Below, one piece after another: positions 22,683-28,846 of a stretch of 32,081 bases of DNA (positions are counted from its first letter, which is position 1; each line of letters begins with the position of its first letter). Origin of the DNA: a virus; the IMG/VR virus record IMGVR_UViG_3300050342_000061, positions 1 to 32,081 of that record; one strand, given 5' to 3'. A program made the position numbers and the translations under genes. The notes under the pieces are model-generated. The model did not search any database and was not told the DNA's origin. It saw only the letters and a list, made by a program, of their open reading frames with translations.

Positions 22683-24398
22683 TTATGTTTGACCCAATAA
22701 TTCTTGTAAAACTCTTCGTTTTGTTTCATCGGATAATTTTTGGAAGTCGTCAGCATCTAAAACGCTTGTTATTTTTCCTTGTTGAATTTTTTCTTCTTTT
22801 TCCATTTCCTCTAAGGCTCTTTGTGCAATTTCTTCAGTATCGCCACCAAGATTTAAAATTTCAAGCGCTGTCTTTCTATCAATCAACTTTGCTTTTGCCA
22901 ATTCAATTGCCAGTGCTCTTTTTGCCTCTGTTGTATAAGCCAAACCACTTTCAATTGAAACATCAATCCCAAAATCTGTATCTGAAACTGGAATTGCATT
23001 TGCATAACCTCCTGCATATTGTGCGCCTACAATTTCAAAATATTCGTCTTTATATTTTGCCTCAATTGGCGTTGTACCAAAGTAATAAATTAACATAAGA
23101 GTGGTTTCCCCGAGCCTTTCTAAAGTTCCTTCTAATTTCCTTACTCCGTGCTGAATTGAAGAAATTTCTGCTGATTTTAAACTCTCAATTAATTTATAAC
23201 CAACTTTCGCTCCTTTTGGAACTCTTCCCATTGCTGCAGTTGCTGCTGCAGTTTCTCCCATTAAAGATTTTAATTCATTCAAAAAGTTGAAAACCGTTCC
23301 CCCAATCTCTTGAACTTTTAACCAAGCAATTGAATCTAATGGTCCATTAACTTCGATAATTTCTCCGTGTTCTCCTAAAATTCTATTCACGTTAACTGTC
23401 TTTTGCTTTAGCATTCTCCCAACTGCTACGCTTCTTACCCAAGCCTCAATTTGTGCTAAGGTGATATCTAATGCGCGGTTTAAAGGAATCATTCTCTCTA
23501 CAAAAGAAGTTTGTAATAAAGTTTCTGGTAAAAAGCTCCAACTTACAAATGGCGGTCTCCTAAAATCATAATGCTCTTCAAACAAAATTTTCTTTTGGCA
23601 AATATGAATTACGTCCCAACCACCATTTGGATTTTCAATCCAGCATTCTCTTATTAAAACTTTTTTCTCTGCGAGTTTTCCGCCGAATCTCTCTTTTAAT
23701 TGAGTTTCTTTGAAGGAAGAACCTGAAATTTTATTTTCCTCTTTTAATTCAAATCGGTTTTCGTTGTAGTTTGGATTTGCCTTTACTCTTTCCAAATCCA
23801 CCGCCACTTCTTTTATGATGTATGGCGAATCCTGAATATCTTTAACTGTTGGATCAAATAAAATATCAAAGTTATCAATCACTCTAAATTTTGGTTTTCC
23901 ATCCCAATAAATTTCAATTACGCCAAAACCATATTTAATTCCATTCCATACCATTTCTGAAAGTTTTTCTCTTAAATTTTCAGCATCGAACAAATTGTCA
24001 AAAAATGCCGCAATTTTCTTTGTGTTTTCAATTTTTCTTTTTCTCTCTTCCTCGTCTTTAATTTGACTTAAACCAATAGGAAAAACCTTCCAGCGTGGAT
24101 CTGATGCCAAAAGCGTATTCATTATTCCCTCTGCAACTCGAATTGCATAGTGAATTGGTCGAACATTAATTCCTTTTGGGAATACAACTTTTCCAATTTC
24201 ATTTGTTGCTGGTCTCCAGATTTCAAAATGATTCCCTCTCAAAAATCTATCTATCAAATACCAGCGCTTCTCATGATTTTGTCTTTCTTTTCTTAATTCA
24301 TCGGCTAATGTATCTAATTCTTTTACTTTTTCTTCTGGAGATTTTTCTTCTTTAACCTCTTCGAGAATTTTTTGAATTGTTTCCAAACTTTCTGCCAT
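22683..24398 (-). CDS. Portal protein, podovirus (P22-like) type
   Basis: In this 571-aa protein residues 25-60 (LADELRKERQNHEKRWYLID) begin the stem region, followed by RPIHYAIRVAEGIMNTLLAS, IKYGFGVIEIYWDGKPKFRV, DNFDILFDPTVKDIQDSPYI (typical of the D-P-x-a-x-d-x-x-D-a wing strands) and the crown-side helix ETAAATAAMGRVPKGAKVGY. The dodecameric portal is the DNA entry and exit channel and the docking site for terminase. The length and pattern fit the P22/podovirus portal group rather than the shorter HK97 one. The end overlaps the GGGTCA motif of the next gene. Confidence 0.8.
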   Translation of the reverse strand: MAESLETIQKILEEVKEEKSPEEKVKELDTLADELRKERQNHEKRWYLIDRFLRGNHFEIWRPATNEIGKVVFPKGINVRPIHYAIRVAEGIMNTLLASDPRWKVFPIGLSQIKDEEERKRKIENTKKIAAFFDNLFDAENLREKLSEMVWNGIKYGFGVIEIYWDGKPKFRVIDNFDILFDPTVKDIQDSPYIIKEVAVDLERVKANPNYNENRFELKEENKISGSSFKETQLKERFGGKLAEKKVLIRECWIENPNGGWDVIHICQKKILFEEHYDFRRPPFVSWSFLPETLLQTSFVERMIPLNRALDITLAQIEAWVRSVAVGRMLKQKTVNVNRILGEHGEIIEVNGPLDSIAWLKVQEIGGTVFNFLNELKSLMGETAAATAAMGRVPKGAKVGYKLIESLKSAEISSIQHGVRKLEGTLERLGETTLMLIYYFGTTPIEAKYKDEYFEIVGAQYAGGYANAIPVSDTDFGIDVSIESGLAYTTEAKRALAIELAKAKLIDRKTALEILNLGGDTEEIAQRALEEMEKEEKIQQGKITSVLDADDFQKLSDETKRRVLQELLGQT

Positions 24399-24399
24399 A

Positions 24400-24639
24400 T
24401 TATTTCTTTAAAGCCTCTAAAAGTTTTTCAGCGGGAGCTTCCTCAATTGGAACGACCTCTTCCTCTTCTTTTTCCGTTTCTTCTTCTTTTGGTTTTTCTA
24501 TTGCGCTTTTGAATTCAAAAATATCCTTTGAAAGTTTTGATGCTAAAATTTCTTTTATGATTTCTTGATGTTGTTTTTCCTTGTAAAAGAGAAAACCGAT
24601 TAAAGCCAAAATTATTGCGGTTTCTAAAATTTCTGTCAT
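24400..24639 (-). CDS. Small membrane-anchored acidic protein
   Basis: This 79-aa product has one N-terminal membrane segment (ILETAIILALIGFLFYKEK), a short charged helix, and an acidic tail (KPKEEETEKEEEEVVPIEEA). It lies directly before the portal gene, 1 nt from its start, and follows the GC-rich folded leader at 24653-24720. Its role is unknown; anchoring portal assembly at the membrane is speculative. Confidence 0.5.
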   Translation of the reverse strand: MTEILETAIILALIGFLFYKEKQHQEIIKEILASKLSKDIFEFKSAIEKPKEEETEKEEEEVVPIEEAPAEKLLEALKK

Positions 24640-24652
24640 AATTTTTTTATTA

Positions 24653-24720
24653 GCCCCCCAAAACCGCTCTCAGGGGTGGGTCAGGCCCCTTTCAACGAGC
24701 GGGTCGACCTTTCGGGGGGC
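24653..24720 (-). promoter_or_regulatory. Nested three-stem RNA leader before the portal block
   Basis: Three nested stems can form: GCCCCCC/GGGGGGC (outer, 7 bp), CCGCTC/GAGCGG (middle, 6 bp) and AGGGG/CCCCT (inner, 5 bp), separated by internal loops. It is about two thirds G+C in an AT-rich genome and ends 14 nt before the ATG at 24639. It would be transcribed only by read-through of the terminator at 24735-24763 or from further upstream. A regulatory leader is likely; no known riboswitch class is recognised. Confidence 0.6.
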
Positions 24721-24734
24721 AAATTTTTGACCTT

Positions 24735-24763
24735 TAAATAAAAAAGGGCGCTCTTTTGCGCCT
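24735..24763 (-). terminator. Intrinsic terminator of leader RNA copy 2
   Basis: A 5-bp GC stem plus one G-T wobble pair, with a 6-nt loop, is followed on the minus strand by CTTTTTTATTT. Confidence 0.75.
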
Positions 24764-24801
24764 CACGTGGAGAGGATAGAAACACTTGGTTTCTATCCGT
24801 T
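24735..24801 (-). ncRNA. Two-hairpin leader or small RNA, copy 2
   Basis: The predicted 64-67 nt RNA starts near 24801. Hairpin 1 is a perfect 10-bp stem GGATAGAAAC/GTTTCTATCC (24774-24798) with CAAGT in the loop. The linker TCTCCACG (24766-24773) follows, then hairpin 2, GGCGC/GCGCC (24747-24762), and a T-run. Stems differ from copy 1 while single-stranded parts match. It is located before the portal block. Confidence 0.7.
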
Positions 24802-24807
24802 ATTCTA

Positions 24808-24835
24808 ATTTTAATTTTTTAAGAAACTCTGTCAA
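24808..24835 (-). promoter_or_regulatory. Promoter of leader RNA copy 2
   Basis: TTGACA, 16-base spacer, TAAAAT on the minus strand, overlapping the end of the zinc-finger gene. It has the same architecture as copy 1. Confidence 0.7.
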
Positions 24836-25037
24836 GTCTTAATCCTATTGAAATATCTTGTGAACTCTTTAACATTCTCCCGCAATGTGGACATTTCATT
24901 TCCATCAAAAACAAGGTATAAATCGGTTCTCTTGTAATAAAAAGTTTGTAATTGCAATACCTGCAATAAATTTCGAATTTTCGATCAATACTCGTAGTCT
25001 TCTTTGAATTCAAATTGTTCTGATTCTCCACTAACAT
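24819..25037 (-). CDS. Com-like zinc-finger protein
   Basis: This 72-aa product has two CxxC pairs, IYCRYCNYKLF and MKCPHCGRML, 24 residues apart. It resembles the small Com regulator family, in which a zinc finger binds mRNA to relieve translational inhibition of a following gene. It overlaps the terminase end by 53 nt in another frame. Its stop lies inside the promoter of leader RNA copy 2. Function as an RNA-binding regulator is plausible but unproven. Confidence 0.6.
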   Translation of the reverse strand: MLVENQNNLNSKKTTSIDRKFEIYCRYCNYKLFITREPIYTLFLMEMKCPHCGRMLKSSQDISIGLRLDRVS

Positions 25038-26391
25038 GCTTTCTAATGGCTTCTGCGATTTCCCGCTTTCTCATTTCTTCGTAAGTTAATTGCTCTTCAG
25101 TTTTTTCTTCTTTGATTAAATAATCTTTTAAAAGCGAAACCGCCATCTCAAATGCATCTACTAAATCGTCGTTTTCTTCCACGCCGAAATTTGAAATTTG
25201 TGAAATTAGTTTTTCAAATTTTTCTTTGTCTTCTTCAAAAATTATTTGATGATTTTGAAAATATGGCGAGAGCATTAAAACTCGACTTCTTTTATCTTTT
25301 GATCTTTTTATTAAAATCGGCGAAATTAAAAATCTTCTTTTTAATTCTTCTGCGAATGCCCTTTGATATCCAACATCTTCAACTCCTACTAAAACCGTTC
25401 CCAATTTGCTGTATAATTGTTCAAAAGTTTTCACAATATTTAAAGTTTCATTCATCGTAAAATGTCCTGAAATTGCATTCAAAATTGCAATTTTATCTGT
25501 GCCTCTTATTTTTCCTGCTACAACGATGGCAGTTTCGTCTGCTGTTTCTTTTTCTGAAATTGCTAAATCTGTGCCGATTGCGAATAAATCAATTTCTTTT
25601 AAATCGACCTTTTGAAAAATGATATCCTCCTTTTTTAAAATTTCGCTTTCTGTTGGAAATTTGCATTCATATAAAACATCGAAAAATGGCTTTCCTTTCA
25701 TTAATTCAATTTGTTCTTTTGTTATTCTTCCTTCTTTCAAGCCAATCGTGTAATCTATTACGATTTTGTTGAATTTTGGATCGTTAAATGCCTGCCAAAA
25801 ATGATTTCTTTTTAAAGGATTCCCTAATTCCACTAAAAATGGTTCTTTACTATCTCCAAGCATTCTCAAAACACCAGCATAAGTTTCATCTGAAATTAAA
25901 GAGCTTTCATCTAAAACCACATTCTGTGCACCAAAACCCAAAAGAGATTTCATTGGGTTTTCTTTTTCAGAGTGCGCAGATAGAATGAAAATTTCTGAAT
26001 ATTTGTTTTGCCCGAAAATCTTAAAAGTTATTCTCCTTTTGCTTCTTTCTCTTCTTAATCTTTCTAAACTTTCTCCTTCTTCCAATTGCAATTTTGAGAC
26101 AATGAATTCGTGGTCAAAAATATGATCTATCACATAACCCAAAATTATCTTTGCGTGTTTTTCAGTTGGCGCAACGATTGCCCATTTTTCTGGATAGAAA
26201 ATACACCTTGCCAAAACCGCCAAAGCTGTTACAAAAGATTTTCCGTATCTCGTAAAAGCAATTATCAAGTTATAAGGATGCTTTTTAAAGAAAATCAAAT
26301 CGAAAATCTTTTGCTGTGTTGGAGTCAATTGTAAAGGTTCATTTTTCTCATTTTTGAAAAGTTTTTTGATTAGTTTCTCAGTCCTCTTCAC
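24985..26391 (-). CDS. Large terminase subunit
   Basis: This 468-aa packaging motor has an ATPase part with Walker A AFTRYGKS (45-52, lacking the usual first Gly), Walker B VVLDE (158-162) and FLVELGNP coupling motif (about 185-192). The C-terminal RNase H-like nuclease shows GTDLA (D275), VLVGVED (E338/D339) and ENDDLVDAF (D409, D412). It cuts concatemers and pumps DNA through the portal. The start is a GTG that overlaps the small terminase end by 14 nt; GGGTCG lies 12 nt upstream. An ATG start is not available nearby. Confidence 0.9.
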   Translation of the reverse strand: MKRTEKLIKKLFKNEKNEPLQLTPTQQKIFDLIFFKKHPYNLIIAFTRYGKSFVTALAVLARCIFYPEKWAIVAPTEKHAKIILGYVIDHIFDHEFIVSKLQLEEGESLERLRRERSKRRITFKIFGQNKYSEIFILSAHSEKENPMKSLLGFGAQNVVLDESSLISDETYAGVLRMLGDSKEPFLVELGNPLKRNHFWQAFNDPKFNKIVIDYTIGLKEGRITKEQIELMKGKPFFDVLYECKFPTESEILKKEDIIFQKVDLKEIDLFAIGTDLAISEKETADETAIVVAGKIRGTDKIAILNAISGHFTMNETLNIVKTFEQLYSKLGTVLVGVEDVGYQRAFAEELKRRFLISPILIKRSKDKRSRVLMLSPYFQNHQIIFEEDKEKFEKLISQISNFGVEENDDLVDAFEMAVSLLKDYLIKEEKTEEQLTYEEMRKREIAEAIRKHVSGESEQFEFKEDYEY

Positions 26392-26731
26392 TTTTATCTT
26401 TTTCGACCCATTCTTTTAACAATTCTTCTAATTCAGCAATTTTTTCTATTTTTAACCCAATTTCTGCTTTTTCGGTGGCTTTTCCAAAATAGCGATCCAA
26501 AGTGTCTTTGTAGAAGGGATAATTTCCTTTAAGAATTCTTTTGATACTTTTTTTGAAAATCTCAACCCAAACTTTGTCTGGATCTTTACCTAATTTTTTA
26601 GATGCTCCTATTTCTTTGAGCGCAATCTCAAAAAGCGTCCTAAAATTTTTACTTCCTTTGGGACGTCCTTTTGTATTTCTTCTGGGGTCTTCTCCTTTTT
26701 TAAATGGTTTTAGAGTTTTCGGATTTGCCAT
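26378..26731 (-). CDS. Small terminase subunit, DUF5681-like
   Basis: The 117-aa product begins KTLKPFKKGEDPRRNTKGRP followed by KGSKNFRTLFEIALKE, the DUF5681 pattern (KPGxxxNPxGRPKGSKN) typical of small terminase-like proteins upstream of the large subunit. These recognise the packaging site and recruit the motor. The C-terminus is an acidic helix that overlaps the large terminase start. The HNH gene upstream overlaps its beginning by 32 nt. Confidence 0.75.
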   Translation of the reverse strand: MANPKTLKPFKKGEDPRRNTKGRPKGSKNFRTLFEIALKEIGASKKLGKDPDKVWVEIFKKSIKRILKGNYPFYKDTLDRYFGKATEKAEIGLKIEKIAELEELLKEWVEKDKSEED

Positions 26732-27275
26732 AGATCACATTAGAATCACAGTTTTTAGTTTTGACCCCTAAAAATTCTAATATTTGTTCGGGATTATTTT
26801 TTCTTTTGCCATAAATCTTATGAAATTCTTTATGGCACTTTTTACATAAAACTATGCCATTCTTTAAATTTCCCATTAACTCTGGGTAATCTTTTACATT
26901 ATAAACATGGTGAACCTCTAAATTTTCTTTCGTTTTACATTTTAGACATGTATAATTATATTTTTTTAAAATTTTTTCTCTCCATTCTATTAAAGCTTTT
27001 CTTTTCAAATTTAATAAATCAGTCATAAACCACTTCGCCCATCCTTCTAACAAAGACATTCGTATTTCGGAGGGGATAGTTTCTAATATTCCTTTTCGCC
27101 TTATTTCTTTTCTTATCCTTCTTTTCCCTTGTTCGCTGATTTGAGAATAAACTTTAGTTATTATACACGCTACCAGAGTCATTAATACCATCAGGCCAAA
27201 AAATAAACGTTCATTCAAATCTTTTAATTTTCTTATTTCAGATTTCCAGATTATTTTATTTTCTCTTTTAGCCAT
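26700..27275 (-). CDS. HNH endonuclease with N-terminal membrane segment
   Basis: In this 191-aa protein residues 24-42 (LFFGLMVLMTLVACIITKV) are strongly hydrophobic and the rest of the first half basic. The HNH domain occupies 105-157: YTCLKCKTKENLEVHHVYN (C110/C113, H122, H123), NGIVLCKKCHKEFHKIYG with N139. It shares the NGI-x-LCKKCH-x-EFHK-x-YG block with the HNH gene at 20496-21107, so the two are related. HNH genes beside terminase can assist cos cleavage, but the membrane segment suggests a fusion with another gene. Confidence 0.75.
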   Translation of the reverse strand: MAKRENKIIWKSEIRKLKDLNERLFFGLMVLMTLVACIITKVYSQISEQGKRRIRKEIRRKGILETIPSEIRMSLLEGWAKWFMTDLLNLKRKALIEWREKILKKYNYTCLKCKTKENLEVHHVYNVKDYPELMGNLKNGIVLCKKCHKEFHKIYGKRKNNPEQILEFLGVKTKNCDSNVIYGKSENSKTI

Positions 27276-27565
27276 TCTAAAAATTTTTGATTTAACTCTA
27301 AAATTTTTTCTTTTTCTTCTTTTTGTTTTTTTAATGCCTCGATTTCATCTCCTAATTTTGCCCGCTCGCTTGCTTGTTCCATTATTTGTTTTTCTGGTTT
27401 CTTTTTAGGGTCTAAAATTATTGGTTTTTTTGCCTCTTCTAATGCTTTTTCTTTTTCTGAAATCATAAATTCAAGCCACAAAATGTCAAGTTCTAATGTT
27501 AATAAATTCTTCTTAAATTCTGGCAGGAATTGTTTTTCTATGAATTTTTTGAGCTCTGGGTGCAT
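27251..27565 (-). CDS. Coiled-coil protein of unknown function
   Basis: A 104-aa Lys/Glu-rich protein with two helical stretches, KKFIEKQFLPEFKKNLLTLE and ERAKLGDEIEALKKQKEEKE, likely a helical hairpin. It follows the papain-like gene by 1 nt and overlaps the HNH gene by 25 nt. It may be an assembly or terminase-associated accessory protein. A promoter-like pair lies inside it. Confidence 0.45.
   Translation of the reverse strand: MHPELKKFIEKQFLPEFKKNLLTLELDILWLEFMISEKEKALEEAKKPIILDPKKKPEKQIMEQASERAKLGDEIEALKKQKEEKEKILELNQKFLEWLKEKIK
27462..27489 (-). promoter_or_regulatory. Possible internal promoter before the terminase genes
   Basis: TTGACA, 16-base spacer, TATGAT on the minus strand inside a coding region. 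The spacer equals that of the two leader-RNA promoters. It would allow separate expression of HNH and terminase genes, but a coincidence in AT-rich DNA is possible. Confidence 0.35.
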
Positions 27566-27566
27566 T

Positions 27567-28481
27567 TTATTTTTCTTCGATTACTTTTACTTTTACCCAG
27601 GTGAAATTATCTATTTTAGCGCCAACTTTTACCACTTGAAGAGTTTGACTTGGACTTAAAATTGTTAAAACTTTCCCACTTAATCCTGGACTTTCTCTTA
27701 ATTTTAATCCTACAACTGGTTTTACTAATGCTCCTTCTTGTAAATTTAAAGTTCTTAAATATTCCGCGGCGCACCAACCTTCCTCATAATCTGGTAAATC
27801 CATAACAGTCCAAGCTTCAAATGGTGGATAATTTGAAGGAATATAAAACAATCCCTTATCTCCCCAATCAGTTCCCCAGGAGTTTTGGCCGATTAAATAA
27901 TTCTTATTATATCCGATAATTAAGACGGCGTGTCCCCAAACTTTTTCTCCTTGATTTGGCGGCCTAACATAAGCAGTTTGCCATCCTTCATTTGAACCAT
28001 AAAACCCTGCCAAAAGTATTCCTCCAATATAAAGTGCCTTTTTCAATCCTTCAAAAGAATAATCATCTACTCTCACATAAGTTCCGATTTTATATTTTTC
28101 TGCTTCTTCTTCGCTTCCGTTTAAAGGCTTTGCGCCGAATTTCTGTAAAACTTTTAATCCTGCTCTTAAATAAGTTCCTTCTAAATTGGGGGCTCCATCT
28201 ATTTCTTTTGCTTTCTGATAAATCCAATCTCCATCAAAAGTTATGGCATTTCTTTCTTTTAATTCAAAGTATTGTTTTAAAGCGGCGCAAGAATAACCCA
28301 CACAATGCGGTTTGCCATCTTGATTTAAAATATCCAAATCGAAAGGTGGTGGTGCTTCTTTTGGATATCTTTTAACAATTGGCGCAACTTGTGAAAGTAA
28401 CAAATCTCTTTTATCTTCTGGTGAAGGAATGCATCCTGTTGCTGGAACTTGAAATTTTTGTTTTTTAAGAAACCAGAACAT
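27567..28481 (-). CDS. Papain-family (C1) cysteine peptidase with C-terminal SH3b domain
   Basis: The 304-aa product has NQDGKPHCVGYSCAALKQYF with the catalytic Cys at C60, WGHAVLIIGYN with H184 and IGQNSWGTDWGDKGLFYI with N200. This is the full papain triad including the oxyanion Gln at position 54. Residues 255-304 (LVKPVVGLKLRESPGLSGKV, TILSPSQTLQVVKVGA) form an SH3b wall-binding domain. C1 peptidases are uncommon in phages. With an SH3b domain and no signal peptide, cell-wall peptide cleavage at lysis is the simplest reading; processing of virion proteins is an alternative. An AAAGGAAAG site precedes the ATG. Confidence 0.85.
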   Translation of the reverse strand: MFWFLKKQKFQVPATGCIPSPEDKRDLLLSQVAPIVKRYPKEAPPPFDLDILNQDGKPHCVGYSCAALKQYFELKERNAITFDGDWIYQKAKEIDGAPNLEGTYLRAGLKVLQKFGAKPLNGSEEEAEKYKIGTYVRVDDYSFEGLKKALYIGGILLAGFYGSNEGWQTAYVRPPNQGEKVWGHAVLIIGYNKNYLIGQNSWGTDWGDKGLFYIPSNYPPFEAWTVMDLPDYEEGWCAAEYLRTLNLQEGALVKPVVGLKLRESPGLSGKVLTILSPSQTLQVVKVGAKIDNFTWVKVKVIEEK

Positions 28482-28599
28482 ATTTTATTTTCTTTCCTTT
28501 AAATTCGGGGTTTGTGCAATGAGAAACGACCTTTGGTAATTTTGGTAAAGCAAAAGTTGAAGTATAAAATTTCTTTCTTTTTATTTTTTTCTTTTTCAT
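28465..28599 (-). CDS. Possible small basic protein, 44 aa
   Basis: An ATG frame encodes MKKKKIKRKKFYTSTFALPK then LPKVVSHCTNPEFKGKKIKY and ends VLVS, overlapping the start of the papain-like gene by 17 nt. The mixture of residues is protein-like and the frame fills an otherwise empty leader. Very basic, so DNA or RNA binding is possible. No family recognised. Confidence 0.35.
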   Translation of the reverse strand: MKKKKIKRKKFYTSTFALPKLPKVVSHCTNPEFKGKKIKYVLVS

Positions 28600-28624
28600 A
28601 TTTTTTAATTACTTTTGAGTTTTT

Positions 28625-28694
28625 CGGGGCTGGCTGGAATTGCACCAGCGTCTGCGCTTATGTTGAAGCGCCGATTTCTTTAATCTACAGCCCC
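28625..28694 (-). tRNA. tRNA-like element with aberrant D and anticodon loops
   Basis: On the minus strand a cloverleaf folds: acceptor GGGGCTG/CAGCCCC (7 bp), T8 A9, D stem GATT/AATC with only a 5-nt loop, G26, anticodon stem GCGCT/AGCGC with an 8-nt loop TCAACATA, a 4-nt variable loop, T stem GCTGG/CCAGC with the loop TGCAATT, and discriminator G. CCA is not encoded. Acceptor and T arms are perfect. The anticodon cannot be assigned: a 6-bp stem would leave a 6-nt loop. It may be a decayed phage tRNA, an unusual decoder or a tRNA mimic. Confidence 0.5.
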
Positions 28695-28723
28695 ATAAAA
28701 AAGGGAGAGAGAAAATTTCTCCC
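28695..28723 (-). terminator. Intrinsic terminator after the metallopeptidase
   Basis: GGGAGA and TCTCCC form a 6-bp stem with a 9-nt loop and are followed on the minus strand by TTTTTTAT. The tRNA-like element begins directly after it, so that element would need read-through or processing. Confidence 0.7.
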
Positions 28724-28754
28724 ATTTAAATTTGTTTTTAAGGTGCTTTATCAT

Positions 28755-28837
28755 CCCCTTTTGCCAGGGGTAAGAGGGGACGCAAAATTTTACGGATACC
28801 CTCCGTGGGGGTTGTCCCATTACCCCTTTTGGCAGGG
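28755..28837 (-). ncRNA. Long structured RNA downstream of the metallopeptidase
   Basis: Four nested stems pair along about 73 nt: TGCCA/TGGCA (28762-28766 with 28830-28834), GGGGTAA/TTACCCC (28767-28773 with 28820-28826), GGGAC/GTCCC (28777-28781 with 28814-28818) and ACGGA/TCCGT (28792-28796 with 28802-28806). It starts just after the metallopeptidase stop and is much richer in G+C than the surroundings. It could be a small RNA, an mRNA-protecting element or a DNA hairpin used in replication. Nothing codes between 28724 and 28754. Confidence 0.6.
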
Positions 28838-28846
28838 TCAAAAGAG

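Noticed and set aside
28625-28694. Opal-suppressor tRNA (anticodon TCA) and recoded TGA
   Set aside because: Choosing a loop that puts TCA in the anticodon leaves no pairing anticodon stem, and the genes here use TGA as an ordinary stop without internal TGA codons.
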